The position numbers were made by a program, and so were the translations under genes. This document shows positions 52,580-61,666 of a stretch of 64,000 nt of DNA, in pieces. The DNA is from Chryseobacterium taichungense (lineage in GTDB: Bacteria; Bacteroidota; Bacteroidia; Flavobacteriales; Weeksellaceae). The stretch covers positions 124,001-188,000 of the forward strand of contig NZ_FOBV01000008.1 of assembly GCF_900109935.1 (NCBI RefSeq), read 5' to 3'. The notes under the pieces are model-generated. The model searched no databases. It was not told where the DNA came from and saw nothing but the letters and a program-made list of their open reading frames with translations. Position 1 is the first letter of the stretch, and each line of letters starts with the position of its first letter.

Positions 52580-53572
52580 TTATTTTAATAATCTGCCTGA
52601 GATATTACCTGTTGCACTGCCTGCTGCTGCTCCGGCAATATTTCCTGATTTTGTGGCGGTCTGGTTGACGTTGCGCATAAAGTTACCGGCACCTCCTGCC
52701 TGAATGACCCAGCCGGTAACGGTTGGAACCGTAAAATATCCGATGATCCCGATGATCATATAGATGATGTAAACCGTGTTAGAAGTATCAGGAATGAAGT
52801 TCGGATCTGCCAGCATCTCAATATCCCGCTCCAGGATGAGCGATTGTATTTTTGCAAGGATTGAACTGAAAATATCCGCAACCGGTAACCACAAATAAAC
52901 ACTGATATATCTCGTCAGCCATTGGGTCAGTGTGCTCTGAAAACCATCCCAGACCGATATGGCAAAAGCTATAGGACCCAATATGGAAAGTACAATGAGA
53001 AAGAAGGTCCGGATCGTATCAATGACCAACGCAGCTGCCTGGAAGAGAATTTCCAGAAACTCTCGGAAACCGTCCCTGATATCTTTTTTGATATTGAACA
53101 TTTCCCTTTCAATATACATCCCGGACATTGTCACCAGGTCTGATGGTGACCATCCCAACTCTTCCAACTTTTTATCGAACTCTTCATCAGAGATCAGATA
53201 GGCCATTTCGGGATTTCTGAGCATCGCTTCCCGTTCCAAAAGGTCTTTTTTCTGTTGCAATTCGTTCATATCAAGAATCTGATCCTCCAGCATCGAATGG
53301 CTTCCCTGAACGATCGGACTTAAAACGCCATTGATACTTCCCAATACCAAAGTCGAAAAGAACATAATGCAAATACCGATGGCAAAGGGTCTGAGCATCG
53401 GAAACAGATCGATCGGTTCTGCACGGCTGAGTGACTGCCATACCTTGATGGCCACATAGAACAGTGCACCTAATCCGGCCACCCCTTTGGCTACCGCAGC
53501 CATATCGGCACATAATGGCATCATCTCATCATAAACCGAACGAAGGACTTCGTGTAAGTTATTCGGTTCCAT
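52580..53572 (-). CDS. traJ: Conjugal transfer protein TraJ (VirB6-like)
   Basis: 330 residues with about six membrane helices, including FYVAIKVWQSL, PFAIGICIMFFSTLVL and the pair near 210-290. It carries the TraJ block FPMLRPFAIG and WDGFQSTLTQWLTRYISVYLW. The Gly/Ala-rich C-terminus (GNIAGAAAGSATGN) is usual. It forms the polytopic inner-membrane channel part of the system. It begins 1 base after the traI stop. Confidence 0.9.
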   Translation of the reverse strand: MEPNNLHEVLRSVYDEMMPLCADMAAVAKGVAGLGALFYVAIKVWQSLSRAEPIDLFPMLRPFAIGICIMFFSTLVLGSINGVLSPIVQGSHSMLEDQILDMNELQQKKDLLEREAMLRNPEMAYLISDEEFDKKLEELGWSPSDLVTMSGMYIEREMFNIKKDIRDGFREFLEILFQAAALVIDTIRTFFLIVLSILGPIAFAISVWDGFQSTLTQWLTRYISVYLWLPVADIFSSILAKIQSLILERDIEMLADPNFIPDTSNTVYIIYMIIGIIGYFTVPTVTGWVIQAGGAGNFMRNVNQTATKSGNIAGAAAGSATGNISGRLLK

Positions 53573-53573
53573 C

Positions 53574-54206
53574 TTACCAGTATTTTTGGTTTGATGTTCC
53601 GTAAAGATCCAAGACCCTTTGGGTGTTGTTCTGTTTTTTTGCTCTTAAGTAGCTTACAGAAATATTCTTGTTCGTGTAGTATCGCACCAGATTATGATAT
53701 TCTTTAACCTCCTTATATACACGGTCGATCACATCCATTCTTTCCTTATCGTTTAAGGAAAGACCATTGGCTGTGATGATCTCTTTCAGTTCTTTAAGCA
53801 GTTCAGTACTTTCATTCAGCAGCGCTGAATAACCGCTGGCGATTGCCGTCAGTTCCTGGACATTGAAGTTGGGATCGTTAAGCATCTTCCCAAAATTGTT
53901 GACGTAGATCTCTGAGACATCACCTACAAGAAGGACGGTCTGCTGTACCTTTCGGGCATCTTTCACCAGATTGTTGACAGCCTTCAGCTTGTCATAATAC
54001 TCCTTTCCTTGTTCATAGACCTTCTTAACTTCATTGAAGTTCTTAATGACATTGGATACCGTCGAAGAGGTTTGTACAATCTCATTGGCAGAGTTTAATA
54101 TGCCTGAAGCCAGGTTGCCTGGATCTGTTACTACAAATTGTGCTTTGGCAAATGTTGCGGTAGCGAAAATCACCACCATTGCTGTGTTGATAATCAAATT
54201 TTTCAT
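53574..54206 (-). CDS. traI: Conjugal transfer protein TraI (VirB5-like, DUF4141)
   Basis: 210 residues with a signal peptide (ATFAKAQF). The mature protein is helical with VVTDPGNLASGILNSANEIV and repeated coiled-coil parts, matching the DUF4141/TraI family. It is exported and is thought to act like VirB5 at the tip of the channel. Between traG (29 bases) and traJ. Confidence 0.85.
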   Translation of the reverse strand: MKNLIINTAMVVIFATATFAKAQFVVTDPGNLASGILNSANEIVQTSSTVSNVIKNFNEVKKVYEQGKEYYDKLKAVNNLVKDARKVQQTVLLVGDVSEIYVNNFGKMLNDPNFNVQELTAIASGYSALLNESTELLKELKEIITANGLSLNDKERMDVIDRVYKEVKEYHNLVRYYTNKNISVSYLRAKKQNNTQRVLDLYGTSNQKYW

Positions 54207-54235
54207 TGTTGTAAAATTTTAAATGATTGGACTAA

Positions 54236-56746
54236 TTAATTTTCTTTTGTGTTCGATTTGATTCTTTTGAGAGAAATCCTTTTGATGGCGTGTTCCACAT
54301 TGCCATCTAATTCAGAAGCGAGATTCATCACCTCAATCTTTTCTGTTTCTTCAGTGGTATAAGCCAGGTATTCTTCCGTGGAAACTTCAGTGGCATACAC
54401 CGCAGAGTGCGTTCCGCCCAGTCCGATCCAGACTTCCTTGTACAGTCTTCGCGGATCATTGTTCATATTGATGGAGAGTACCTGTGACTTTTCTTTGTCA
54501 GTAAGACCCAGCATTGCCTGGATATCATCGAATTTGTTCATATACTTGCGCTGGTCTAAAAGGATCTTGCAGTCTGAATTATTGATAATACTCTCTTTGA
54601 CGATGGGTGACTGGATGATGTCATCCACTTCCTGGGTCACCACAATAGCCTCTCCGAAGAACTTTCTGACCGTTTTGAACAAATATTTGATGTATTCTGC
54701 CATGCCTTCCTTGGCAATGGCTTTCCACGCTTCTTCAATGAGGATCAGTTTTCTGATCCCCTTCAGTCTTCGCATCTTATTGATGAAGACTTCCATAATG
54801 ATGATGGTCACGATCGGGAACAGGATCTTATGGTCTTTGATGGCGTCGATCTCAAACACAATGAAACGTTTGGATAACAGATCCAATTGTCTTTCTGAAT
54901 TGAGCAGGTAGTCATATTCACCTCCTCTGTAATAGGGCTCCAGCACATTGAGAAAGTTGGCAAGATCGAAGTCCTTTTCCCTGACCTTCTTTTGTTCCAG
55001 AACTTTCTGGTAGTCATCTTTCACGTACTCATAGAATCCATTGAATGAAGGATGGTGTTTATTAGACTTAATCTTCCCAATATATCCGCTCACCGCATTG
55101 GACAAAGCAACCTCTTCTGAACGGCTTGGTGGTTCATCATCCCTTTTCCATAAAGTCAGGATCAAAGTCTTGATACTCTCTCTTTTTTCGATGTCAAAGA
55201 CACCATCATCGGTATAGAATGGATTGAAGGCAATGGGATTGTCTTCGGTATAGGTAAAATACACGCCGTCCTCTCCTTTCGTTTTTCCTTTGATCAGTTC
55301 GCATAATCCTTGGTAAGAATTTCCGGTATCGACCAAGAGAACGTGTGCTCCCTGTTCGTAATACTGTCTGACCATATGGTTGGTGAAAAAGGATTTACCA
55401 CTTCCTGAAGGTCCCAAAATAAACTTGTTCCGATTGGTGATGATCCCCTGTTTCATCGGAAGATCGGAGATATCAAGATGAATGGGTTTTCCTGTCAGCC
55501 GGTCAGCCATCTTGATCCCGAACGGTGAAGGAGAATTGTGGTAATTGCTTTCCTCCGTGAAGAAACACAGGGCTGGTTCAATGAACGTGTAAAAACTTTC
55601 TTCACTTGGAAAGTCACCTGCATTGCCCGGGATCCCTGCCCAGTACAGGGTTGCCGTGTCCGTTGTATTGTATCTGGGCTTGCATTCCATCAATGCCAAT
55701 GCACTTCCTGTATCATTCTTCAGCTGTTTTAATTCTAAAGGATTATCCGACCAGGACATCACGTTGAAATGGGCGCGGATGGATTGGAGACCGTAGGAAT
55801 GGGCTTCATTGAGGTATTTCTCGATCCATTCCTTGTTGATCTGGTTTGCCCTGCTATACCTAGCCAACGAATGCATATTCCTTGCTGACTTTTCGAATTT
55901 GCTAAGATTTTCATCGCTGTTATCAATGAACAGATATTGATTGTAGATGTGATCGCAGCTCAACAGAAGTCCTACTGGCGAGGCAAATGATAACAGACAG
56001 TCACTTCGGTCGGTACTCAGTTTTTCATACCGGCTGTGCGATGATACCGTACCTGGCAAATCATCGGTATCGGATAAAGTATGCATACTGATACGGTTGT
56101 TGCCGATGCGCATTTCTTCTGATCCGAGCTTGATGTCCTGTAAGGAAGGATTGGCTTCTCTCGATAGGGTCAGGTACTGTTCGAGTAAACCTGATTGTTC
56201 GGAAGTTCCTGAGATCTCATCTTCGGTCATCCGTTCCAGATGCACAAAGCCACTGTCATTCATAATCCTTTCAAACTGGTCGACAGCTTCCAAAAAGCGG
56301 CTGATCACTTCTTTGTCTTTGATCTCTTTTGGAATGAGCTTGCCTTTACATAATGATGAAAAGTTGCTCTGCATCCGCATTCTCTCCTTACTGGTTTTCG
56401 TGATGAACAGATAACAGTAATGGTTTAAAAAGGGTCGCTCATTGAAATGTCTTTCAAATGATTTTGAAAGAAAGCTCTGATCTTCTCTTGAGAGGTCAGG
56501 GTTATAGTTCTCTTTAATAAACCAGTCCTGTTTGTGTATGACTGTAAAATCAGGCAGGGTCTTGACAGCCTTGAACCAAGCGGAATGGATAGCTTCATAT
56601 TCTGCCGATGCCACCGTAAAAAGTTCAGGAAGTCTGACCTTGAAGCAGACCGTAACATCCGCATCTTTTGAAATGATGCAGTCGTTCTCTATCGCAAGCA
56701 ATGGAAATTTACTCTCTAGCGTTGCGGCTTTGGATGTATTTCTCAT
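54236..56746 (-). CDS. traG: Conjugation ATPase TraG (VirB4-like)
   Basis: 836 residues, the largest tra gene. The P-loop is FILGPSGSGKSFFTNHM at about residue 442, Walker B is KLILIEEAW, and the VirB4 end DKEKSQVLS is visible. It powers assembly of the mating channel. Its start codon overlaps the stop of traF by 4 bases (ATGA), so translation is coupled. The N-terminal part (1-400) is the TraG-specific domain with DADVTVCFKVRLPE. Confidence 0.93.
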   Translation of the reverse strand: MRNTSKAATLESKFPLLAIENDCIISKDADVTVCFKVRLPELFTVASAEYEAIHSAWFKAVKTLPDFTVIHKQDWFIKENYNPDLSREDQSFLSKSFERHFNERPFLNHYCYLFITKTSKERMRMQSNFSSLCKGKLIPKEIKDKEVISRFLEAVDQFERIMNDSGFVHLERMTEDEISGTSEQSGLLEQYLTLSREANPSLQDIKLGSEEMRIGNNRISMHTLSDTDDLPGTVSSHSRYEKLSTDRSDCLLSFASPVGLLLSCDHIYNQYLFIDNSDENLSKFEKSARNMHSLARYSRANQINKEWIEKYLNEAHSYGLQSIRAHFNVMSWSDNPLELKQLKNDTGSALALMECKPRYNTTDTATLYWAGIPGNAGDFPSEESFYTFIEPALCFFTEESNYHNSPSPFGIKMADRLTGKPIHLDISDLPMKQGIITNRNKFILGPSGSGKSFFTNHMVRQYYEQGAHVLLVDTGNSYQGLCELIKGKTKGEDGVYFTYTEDNPIAFNPFYTDDGVFDIEKRESIKTLILTLWKRDDEPPSRSEEVALSNAVSGYIGKIKSNKHHPSFNGFYEYVKDDYQKVLEQKKVREKDFDLANFLNVLEPYYRGGEYDYLLNSERQLDLLSKRFIVFEIDAIKDHKILFPIVTIIIMEVFINKMRRLKGIRKLILIEEAWKAIAKEGMAEYIKYLFKTVRKFFGEAIVVTQEVDDIIQSPIVKESIINNSDCKILLDQRKYMNKFDDIQAMLGLTDKEKSQVLSINMNNDPRRLYKEVWIGLGGTHSAVYATEVSTEEYLAYTTEETEKIEVMNLASELDGNVEHAIKRISLKRIKSNTKEN

Positions 56747-57075
56747 GCTGCGGTGCTTTTAGGTTTGATTTTCAGATAGCGGTAGATGCATTTTCGGCTG
56801 ATGATATATTTGGGATGTTTTTTACGGGCTCCTAATTTCATCAGGCCATGCTCGCGGTATTTTCGATTCATTGAGAAGGTCTGCCAGATGAGAATTGCAC
56901 TACTGGCTCCTCCGAATGCCAGACAGAAATAAGTATTGACTCCCGCCATGTACATAATCATGACGCAGATCAACAGACCTAGCAGGCCACCAGCGAAAAT
57001 AAAAAGGTATTGTGCTTTTAATCCTTTAAACTCAACCGTTCTTCCTATTCCTTTGTTGATATGATATGTATTCAT
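56743..57075 (-). CDS. traF: Conjugal transfer protein TraF (DUF4133, VirB3-like)
   Basis: 110 residues from the ATG at 57075 (MNTYHINKGIG). The frame continues to 57138, but that would overlap traE and the family starts at MNTYHINKGI. Two membrane helices (about 24-45 and 50-68) are followed by a basic tail. It is the inner-membrane protein that works with TraG. Confidence 0.88.
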   Translation of the reverse strand: MNTYHINKGIGRTVEFKGLKAQYLFIFAGGLLGLLICVMIMYMAGVNTYFCLAFGGASSAILIWQTFSMNRKYREHGLMKLGARKKHPKYIISRKCIYRYLKIKPKSTAA

Positions 57076-57086
57076 AGTAACAAAAT

Positions 57087-57392
57087 TTATAGGAAGAATG
57101 AACGTAGGATCGTTGCTGCCACGATCAGGAAGATACATGCACCGAACCAGCTGGCAGCAGTCTTGCTCGTATCGGGATCACCACTGCTGAACTTGTTATA
57201 AACTTTTACGCCTCCGATGAGTCCGACGACTGCCCCGATGGCATAGATCAGCTGAGTAGCCGGTTCAAAATAGGACGTCACCATCTGCGTGGCCTCATTG
57301 ATCCCGGCACTGCCGTTACCCTGGGCAAAGGCTCCCGTAACTGCCACAAAGGTCAGACCTGATAGCAGTATTTTTTTTCTTTGTTTTTCCAT
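57087..57392 (-). CDS. traE: Conjugal transfer protein TraE (DUF4134, VirB2-like)
   Basis: 101 residues with a signal peptide (LTFVAVTGAFAQG) and two hydrophobic helices (LIYAIGAVVGLIGGV and the end ACIFLIVAATIL). These are features of pilin-like proteins, and TraE is equated with VirB2. It is now the first gene of a separated tra group, because the ars operon lies directly upstream on the other strand. No consensus promoter for it was found in the 115 bases before the ars operator. Confidence 0.88.
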   Translation of the reverse strand: MEKQRKKILLSGLTFVAVTGAFAQGNGSAGINEATQMVTSYFEPATQLIYAIGAVVGLIGGVKVYNKFSSGDPDTSKTAASWFGACIFLIVAATILRSFFL

Positions 57393-57507
57393 AATTGAAA
57401 CACATTAATTGTTACTTGCTCCCACACCCTGTGGGTTGATGAGGCAAAGGTGTCAGATACCAAGAAATATTTTGATCGAATGGCGGTTTGGAGAATCTTT
57501 TGGCAGT

Positions 57508-57560
57508 TTGAAAGCATAAAAGATTTGTTAGCTAACTTTATTATCGTAATATTGCAATAT
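57508..57560 (+). promoter_or_regulatory. Promoter and ArsR operator of the second ars operon
   Basis: TTG (57508-57510) and TAACTTTA (57533-57540) are 22 bases apart, near the Bacteroidota consensus. The operator palindrome ATATTGCAATAT (57549-57560) with TTATCGTA before it lies right behind the -7 element, so bound ArsR would block start of transcription. Distance to the arsR ATG (57575) is 14 bases, as in the first copy. Confidence 0.6.
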
Positions 57561-57574
57561 ATAATATCATTATT

Positions 57575-57901
57575 ATGGGAGCGACTAAGACAGAACATTT
57601 TACGGATCAACAAAATCAAATTGCAACGATTGCAAAAGCTTTAGGACATCCTGCCAGAATAGCAATTATTGAGTATTTGATGAAAGTCAATGAGTGCATC
57701 TGTGGCGATATTGTGAACGAATTGCCTTTAGCACAACCAACCGTTTCCCAACATTTAAAAGAACTGAAAAATGCAGGGATTATAAAAGGTAATATTTCTG
57801 GAAACGCTATCTGCTATTGTATAGACGAAAAAACAATAGAGATTCTCAATACTTATTTTTCCGCAATAGTACAAACGGTTACCAAATTAAAATGCTGTTA
57901 A
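57575..57901 (+). CDS. arsR: ArsR/SmtB-family arsenite-responsive repressor, copy 2
   Basis: 108 residues with the winged helix HPARIAIIEYL, the Cys pair in ECICGDIVNEL, the recognition helix AQPTVSQHLKELK and a C-terminal CC. These ligands match copy 1 (19532-19861), and the surrounding operators are alike, so the two repressors may cross-regulate. First gene of the plus-strand ars operon that splits the tra genes. Confidence 0.92.
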   Translation: MGATKTEHFTDQQNQIATIAKALGHPARIAIIEYLMKVNECICGDIVNELPLAQPTVSQHLKELKNAGIIKGNISGNAICYCIDEKTIEILNTYFSAIVQTVTKLKCC

Positions 57902-57920
57902 GTATTTTTTTACATTAATA

Positions 57921-57939
57921 TATCGCAATATTGCATTTA
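57921..57939 (+). promoter_or_regulatory. Internal ArsR operator, second ars operon
   Basis: TATCGCAATATTGCATTTA lines up with the operator before arsR (ATCG, then AATATTGCA). Its place between arsR and the DUF6428 gene is the same as in the first operon. Confidence 0.5.
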
Positions 57940-57957
57940 ACCTATAAAGATTTAAAT

Positions 57958-58431
57958 ATGAAATTATCAGAAGTAAAAGAAATTTTGCCCACCTTAGAAA
58001 ATGTTAAATTTCAACTCGAAAATGGAGCATTTGTTCCGGAACATTTTCACGTTACGGAAGTAGGAATGATTAATAAAAACTTTATCGATTGTGGCGGAGT
58101 CATCCGTTCAGAGAAGGTTGTGAATTTTCAGCTTTGGAATGCAGACGATTTTGAACATCGTTTGAAGCCTAACAAATTACTCAACATTATTAAACTCTCT
58201 GAAGATAAATTAGGAATTGGGGATTTTGAGATTGAAGTTGAATATCAAAGTGATACGATTGGAAAATATGATCTAGAATTCAATGGGAAAACATTTATTC
58301 TAAAAAATAAGACTACAGCTTGTTTAGCACAGGACGCTTGTAGAATTCCATCAGAAAAAGAAAAGAAAAACTTATCCGAACTTAATGTAAATCGAAACAA
58401 TTCTTGCACACCAGGTGGCGGATGTTGCTAA
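57958..58431 (+). CDS. DUF6428-type protein of ars operons with Cys-rich tail, copy 2
   Basis: 157 residues from the ATG at 57958 (MKLSEVKEIL), chosen to match copy 1 and because the upstream frame covers the operator. Blocks FVPEHFHVTEVG and FQLWNADDFEHRLKP are shared. The tail NNSCTPGGGCC retains the Cys cluster but has one Cys less than copy 1, consistent with a metal-binding tail that tolerates change. Function not known. Confidence 0.75.
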   Translation: MKLSEVKEILPTLENVKFQLENGAFVPEHFHVTEVGMINKNFIDCGGVIRSEKVVNFQLWNADDFEHRLKPNKLLNIIKLSEDKLGIGDFEIEVEYQSDTIGKYDLEFNGKTFILKNKTTACLAQDACRIPSEKEKKNLSELNVNRNNSCTPGGGCC

Positions 58432-58441
58432 TTCAGTTGTT

Positions 58442-58933
58442 ATGGAAATAAAGCCGATTACCAAAGAAAATTTTCCAGAGGTAATAGAAATCTATGGTCA
58501 GGGATTAGCGACCAACACTGCCACTTTTCAAAATGATTTGCCCACTTGGGAAGAATGGGATAAAGGGCATCTTGTTTCTTGCAGAATCAGTATGTACAGG
58601 AATGATGAGATGCTTGCTTGGGCTGCATTATCTCCGGTTTCCAGCAGAGTTGTCTATTCGGGCGTAGCAGAGGTCAGTATCTACGTGTCAGCAGATGCCA
58701 GAGGAAAAGCGATTGGTGAAATGTTGTTGAATGAATTGATTAAACAAAGTGAGTCAAATGAAATATGGACATTACAGTCCGGGATATTTGCGGAAAATCA
58801 AATTAGTATCAAACTACACGAGAAATGTGGATTCCGGATGGTCGGATATCGGGAAAAAATTGGTAGAAAGAACGGTGTTTGGAAAGACACTGTATTAATG
58901 GAACGACGGAGTAAAATTATTGGAATTAACTAA
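58442..58933 (+). CDS. arsN: ArsN-type GNAT N-acetyltransferase, copy 2
   Basis: 163 residues from the ATG at 58442 (MEIKPITKEN), 10 bases after the DUF6428 stop. The GNAT loop reads ARGKAIGEMLL, where the Gly of the usual (Q/R)xxGx(G/A) site is replaced by Ala, compared with ARGKGIGKILL in copy 1. It may bind acetyl-CoA less well. The end is LHEKCGFRMVGYREKIG. Probable role: acetylation of arsenic-containing compounds, as for copy 1. Confidence 0.82.
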   Translation: MEIKPITKENFPEVIEIYGQGLATNTATFQNDLPTWEEWDKGHLVSCRISMYRNDEMLAWAALSPVSSRVVYSGVAEVSIYVSADARGKAIGEMLLNELIKQSESNEIWTLQSGIFAENQISIKLHEKCGFRMVGYREKIGRKNGVWKDTVLMERRSKIIGIN

Positions 58934-58943
58934 AATTAACATG

Positions 58944-59558
58944 ATGTATCCAGCATTAGCAAAAACTATTGAAAAATTGAATGCAAAAACGATTGATGAA
59001 GAACGTAAAACAACATTGCAACCCCTGATAGATTTTATTCAATACAAAGTAAACGGTAAAAAGGAGATCAATATTAATTTCATCTGTACCCACAATTCAC
59101 GCAGAAGCCATTTAGCGCAGATCTGGGCACAGGTAGCATCAAAATATTTTAATATTCCTCAAGTGCATTGTTTTTCTGGAGGTACAGAAGAAACTGCATT
59201 ATTTCCGAAAGTTTCGGAGACGCTCATCGTCCAAGGCCTAACTGTATTCAGAATTTCAGACAATGCTAATCCTGTATATGCTGTAAAGTATAGCGAGAAT
59301 GCTTTACCCGTCATTGGATTTTCAAAGAAATACGACAATCCCTTCAATCCTACCTCCGAATTTGCAGCAATTATGACGTGTTCTCAGGCAGACGGAGGCT
59401 GTCCCTTCATTGCAGGCGCAGAAGAAAGAATTCCCATTACATACGAAGATCCTAAACTTTCAGACCATACACCACAGCAATCAAAGGTTTATGCACAGCG
59501 AAGCTTAGAGATAGCCAATGAAATGTTCTATGTCTTTTCTATGATAAAAATTAATTGA
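58944..59558 (+). CDS. arsC: Arsenate reductase of the low-molecular-weight phosphatase type, copy 2
   Basis: 204 residues from the ATG at 58944 ([10 protein letters not shown]), which lines up with the start of copy 1; an ATG three bases earlier is as good. The CX5R loop CTHNSRRS and the later [12 protein letters not shown] are kept. The stop TGA shares two bases with the ATG of acr3, so translation is coupled. Reduces arsenate for export. Confidence 0.85.
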   Translation: MYPALAKTIEKLNAKTIDEERKTTLQPLIDFIQYKVNGKKEININFICTHNSRRSHLAQIWAQVASKYFNIPQVHCFSGGTEETALFPKVSETLIVQGLTVFRISDNANPVYAVKYSENALPVIGFSKKYDNPFNPTSEFAAIMTCSQADGGCPFIAGAEERIPITYEDPKLSDHTPQQSKVYAQRSLEIANEMFYVFSMIKIN

Positions 59559-60589
59559 TGCAACCAAAACTAAAATTTCTCGACCGCTTTCTTACCCTAT
59601 GGATTTTTTTAGCAATGCTTTTGGGTGTTGGCTTGGGATATTTCTTTCCTGATATTTCTAACGTCACAAATTCTTTATCTGTAGGAATAACTAATATTCC
59701 ACTGGCAATAGGCTTGGTTTTAATGATGTATCCACCTTTGGCAAAAGTCGATTACAGTCTATTACTAATGGCTTTTAAAGACAAAAAAGTAATGTCGGTA
59801 TCACTGCTGCTGAATTGGGTTGTCAGCCCTATTTTGATGTTCATTTTGGCGATTATCTTCCTACAGGATGACCCAGACTATATGATAGGTCTGATAATGA
59901 TTGGTTTGGCAAGATGCATTGCCATGGTTATTGTCTGGAACGATTTGGCGAAAGGTAACAGGGAATATGCAGCACTGCTTATTGCATTAAACAGTATTTT
60001 CCAATTGGTGTTCTATAGTTTTTATGTCTGGCTTTTCATTAATGTATTGCCACAAAAACTTGGCTTGGGCAATTTCAATGTTGAGGTACCCATGCAAGAT
60101 GTTGCAGAAAGTGTATTCATTTATTTGGGAGTTCCATTTATTGCAGGGTTTTTGAGCCGTTACTTCTTGATCAAATTAAAAGGAAAAGACTGGTTCAATA
60201 GAAAATTCATTCCGGCTATCTCACCGTTAACATTATATGCTTTGCTGTTTACCATCGTACTGATGTTCAGTTTGAAGGGCGATAAAATTTTAGAACTACC
60301 AATGGACGTTGTAAAAGTTGCCATCCCATTGATCATCTACTTTGTTCTCACCTTCTTTATCAGCTTTTTCATTAGTAAAGCATTGAAAGTACCCTATGAC
60401 AAAAATGCATCTGTAGCTTTTACGGCAACAGGAAACAATTTTGAATTAGCTATTGCCGTTGCGATAGCCGTTTTTGGAATCCATTCTTCACAAGCATTTG
60501 TCGGTGTTATAGGTCCGCTCGTAGAAGTTCCGGTCCTGATTCTGTTGGTGAAAGTAAGTCTATGGCTTAGAAAAAAATACTACAGGTAA
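59558..60589 (+). CDS. acr3: ACR3-family arsenite efflux permease, copy 2
   Basis: 343 residues from the ATG at 59558. About ten membrane helices, the key Cys in [12 protein letters not shown] and Glu in GPLVEVPVL. Strongly similar to copy 1 over the whole length, with conservative changes. It ends the second ars operon; 42 bases further is the stop of traD on the other strand. Confidence 0.93.
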   Translation: MQPKLKFLDRFLTLWIFLAMLLGVGLGYFFPDISNVTNSLSVGITNIPLAIGLVLMMYPPLAKVDYSLLLMAFKDKKVMSVSLLLNWVVSPILMFILAIIFLQDDPDYMIGLIMIGLARCIAMVIVWNDLAKGNREYAALLIALNSIFQLVFYSFYVWLFINVLPQKLGLGNFNVEVPMQDVAESVFIYLGVPFIAGFLSRYFLIKLKGKDWFNRKFIPAISPLTLYALLFTIVLMFSLKGDKILELPMDVVKVAIPLIIYFVLTFFISFFISKALKVPYDKNASVAFTATGNNFELAIAVAIAVFGIHSSQAFVGVIGPLVEVPVLILLVKVSLWLRKKYYR

Positions 60590-60631
60590 TTACTAATTGC
60601 AAAGGAGCTTTTAAGAAATAAGGGAGTCTGC

Positions 60632-61255
60632 CTAGACAAACTCCCCAATATCGAAACCTTCTGCATTATCCTTACGCTTAAAAGGAATGTCCTCATCTGC
60701 ATTCGAAATATTCTGGCTCAGCAAAGCAGCAATCCGCGTTGAGGCATCATGTATCGAATTTTCCAAAAGATCAAAAAGCTCGGTTCCTTGAATTTTTTGA
60801 ATAGTATTAACTGCTTGTTGTTCTAAATTAGGCTCCAGCATATCTTGTTGAAGCAACTGACCCGCGGTACTCAATTCCTGAAAGGTAACCCCTGTAGCAA
60901 ACCCGCTTTCAACTATTGGATCATTCTGATATTGCCATTCGTCTTCCTCTTCCTCCCAATCAATGTCCTTAGCCAAAATATCATCCAGATCTTTCTTCAT
61001 AAGAATATTTTGAAAAGCTTCCTCCTTGGTTTCTGAATCAAAATTATTTGATTTTGGAACGGTAGATTCGCCCTGTCCCTGATTGACATCAGATGGCTGT
61101 AACTTTCTTTCTTCAGGCCTTGCTTTGCCTACAATAGAGGGCAAAGGTGGGTCAGCTTCGTCACTTTTTTTAAGATGAAGCTGATTTATAAACTTCTTAT
61201 CCAAAAGCAGTAGGATAATAATGAGTAATAGTCCTATGATGATTAATTGTTCCAT
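60632..61255 (-). CDS. traD: Conjugal transfer protein TraD
   Basis: 207 residues: one N-terminal membrane helix (IIIGLLLIIILLLLDKK) followed by a polar, acidic region with many Glu and Asp (DIDWEEEEDEW). This fits the TraD of Bacteroidota conjugative transposons, which is not the VirD4-like TraD of plasmid F. A hairpin with stem GGGAGT/ACTCCC (60622-60645) covers its stop codon and may terminate transcripts from either side, so traE onward may not be read from this promoter. Confidence 0.75.
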   Translation of the reverse strand: MEQLIIIGLLLIIILLLLDKKFINQLHLKKSDEADPPLPSIVGKARPEERKLQPSDVNQGQGESTVPKSNNFDSETKEEAFQNILMKKDLDDILAKDIDWEEEEDEWQYQNDPIVESGFATGVTFQELSTAGQLLQQDMLEPNLEQQAVNTIQKIQGTELFDLLENSIHDASTRIAALLSQNISNADEDIPFKRKDNAEGFDIGEFV

Positions 61256-61266
61256 AAGATGATAGA

Positions 61267-61662
61267 TTAAAAGATTGGACGGTATTTGCTGTTGAAATCA
61301 TCGGTGATCTCTTTTTCAAACATTTCAAAATGATACGCCAATATATTATCAAGATATGCGTATAAAGGTATCTGATCATCCGCAATGATTTGGATGATAC
61401 GCGAAAGTCGCTCATGATATTCGGGACGGATATAGATACTTTTATCCCCGCGCCTGGTCATCGTGTGATGGGTAAGAAACTGCTCAGCGTAGGTAATTCC
61501 AACGCTTTTTTTGCTTTTTATTTTTGGCCTGAGCGCTGGCTTTTCTTTTAGGGAATCAAGTTCCTGACTTTGCGGTTGATTGTTTGTATTGCCAGCCATG
61601 ATGGACATTAGATATTGTTCGTCAATACTGCCGTCTTCGTTGTTCTTATTCTCACCTTCCAT
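61267..61662 (-). CDS. DUF3408 conjugative-element protein (TraB-like)
   Basis: 131 residues. The N-terminal half is polar and low in complexity; the C-terminal half (about 55-131) has the DUF3408 pattern (YAEQFLTHHTMTRRGDKSIYI, split here by length: YAEQFLTHH and GDKSIYIRPEYHERLSRII) that resembles ribbon-helix-helix DNA-binding proteins. Genes of this type always lie beside traA. It probably assists the ParA-like protein, as ParB or a centromere-binding protein would. Confidence 0.8.
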   Translation of the reverse strand: MEGENKNNEDGSIDEQYLMSIMAGNTNNQPQSQELDSLKEKPALRPKIKSKKSVGITYAEQFLTHHTMTRRGDKSIYIRPEYHERLSRIIQIIADDQIPLYAYLDNILAYHFEMFEKEITDDFNSKYRPIF

Positions 61663-61666
61663 AACA

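Noticed and set aside
54378..54911. A 177-codon plus-strand frame inside traG
   Set aside because: The opposite frame is the VirB4-like ATPase with its motifs; this one has biased Ser/Ile/Leu composition and no domain.
57353..57619. An 88-codon minus-strand frame over the traE start and the arsR promoter
   Set aside because: It overlaps the start of traE, the ArsR operator and the start of arsR copy 2, and has no recognisable content.
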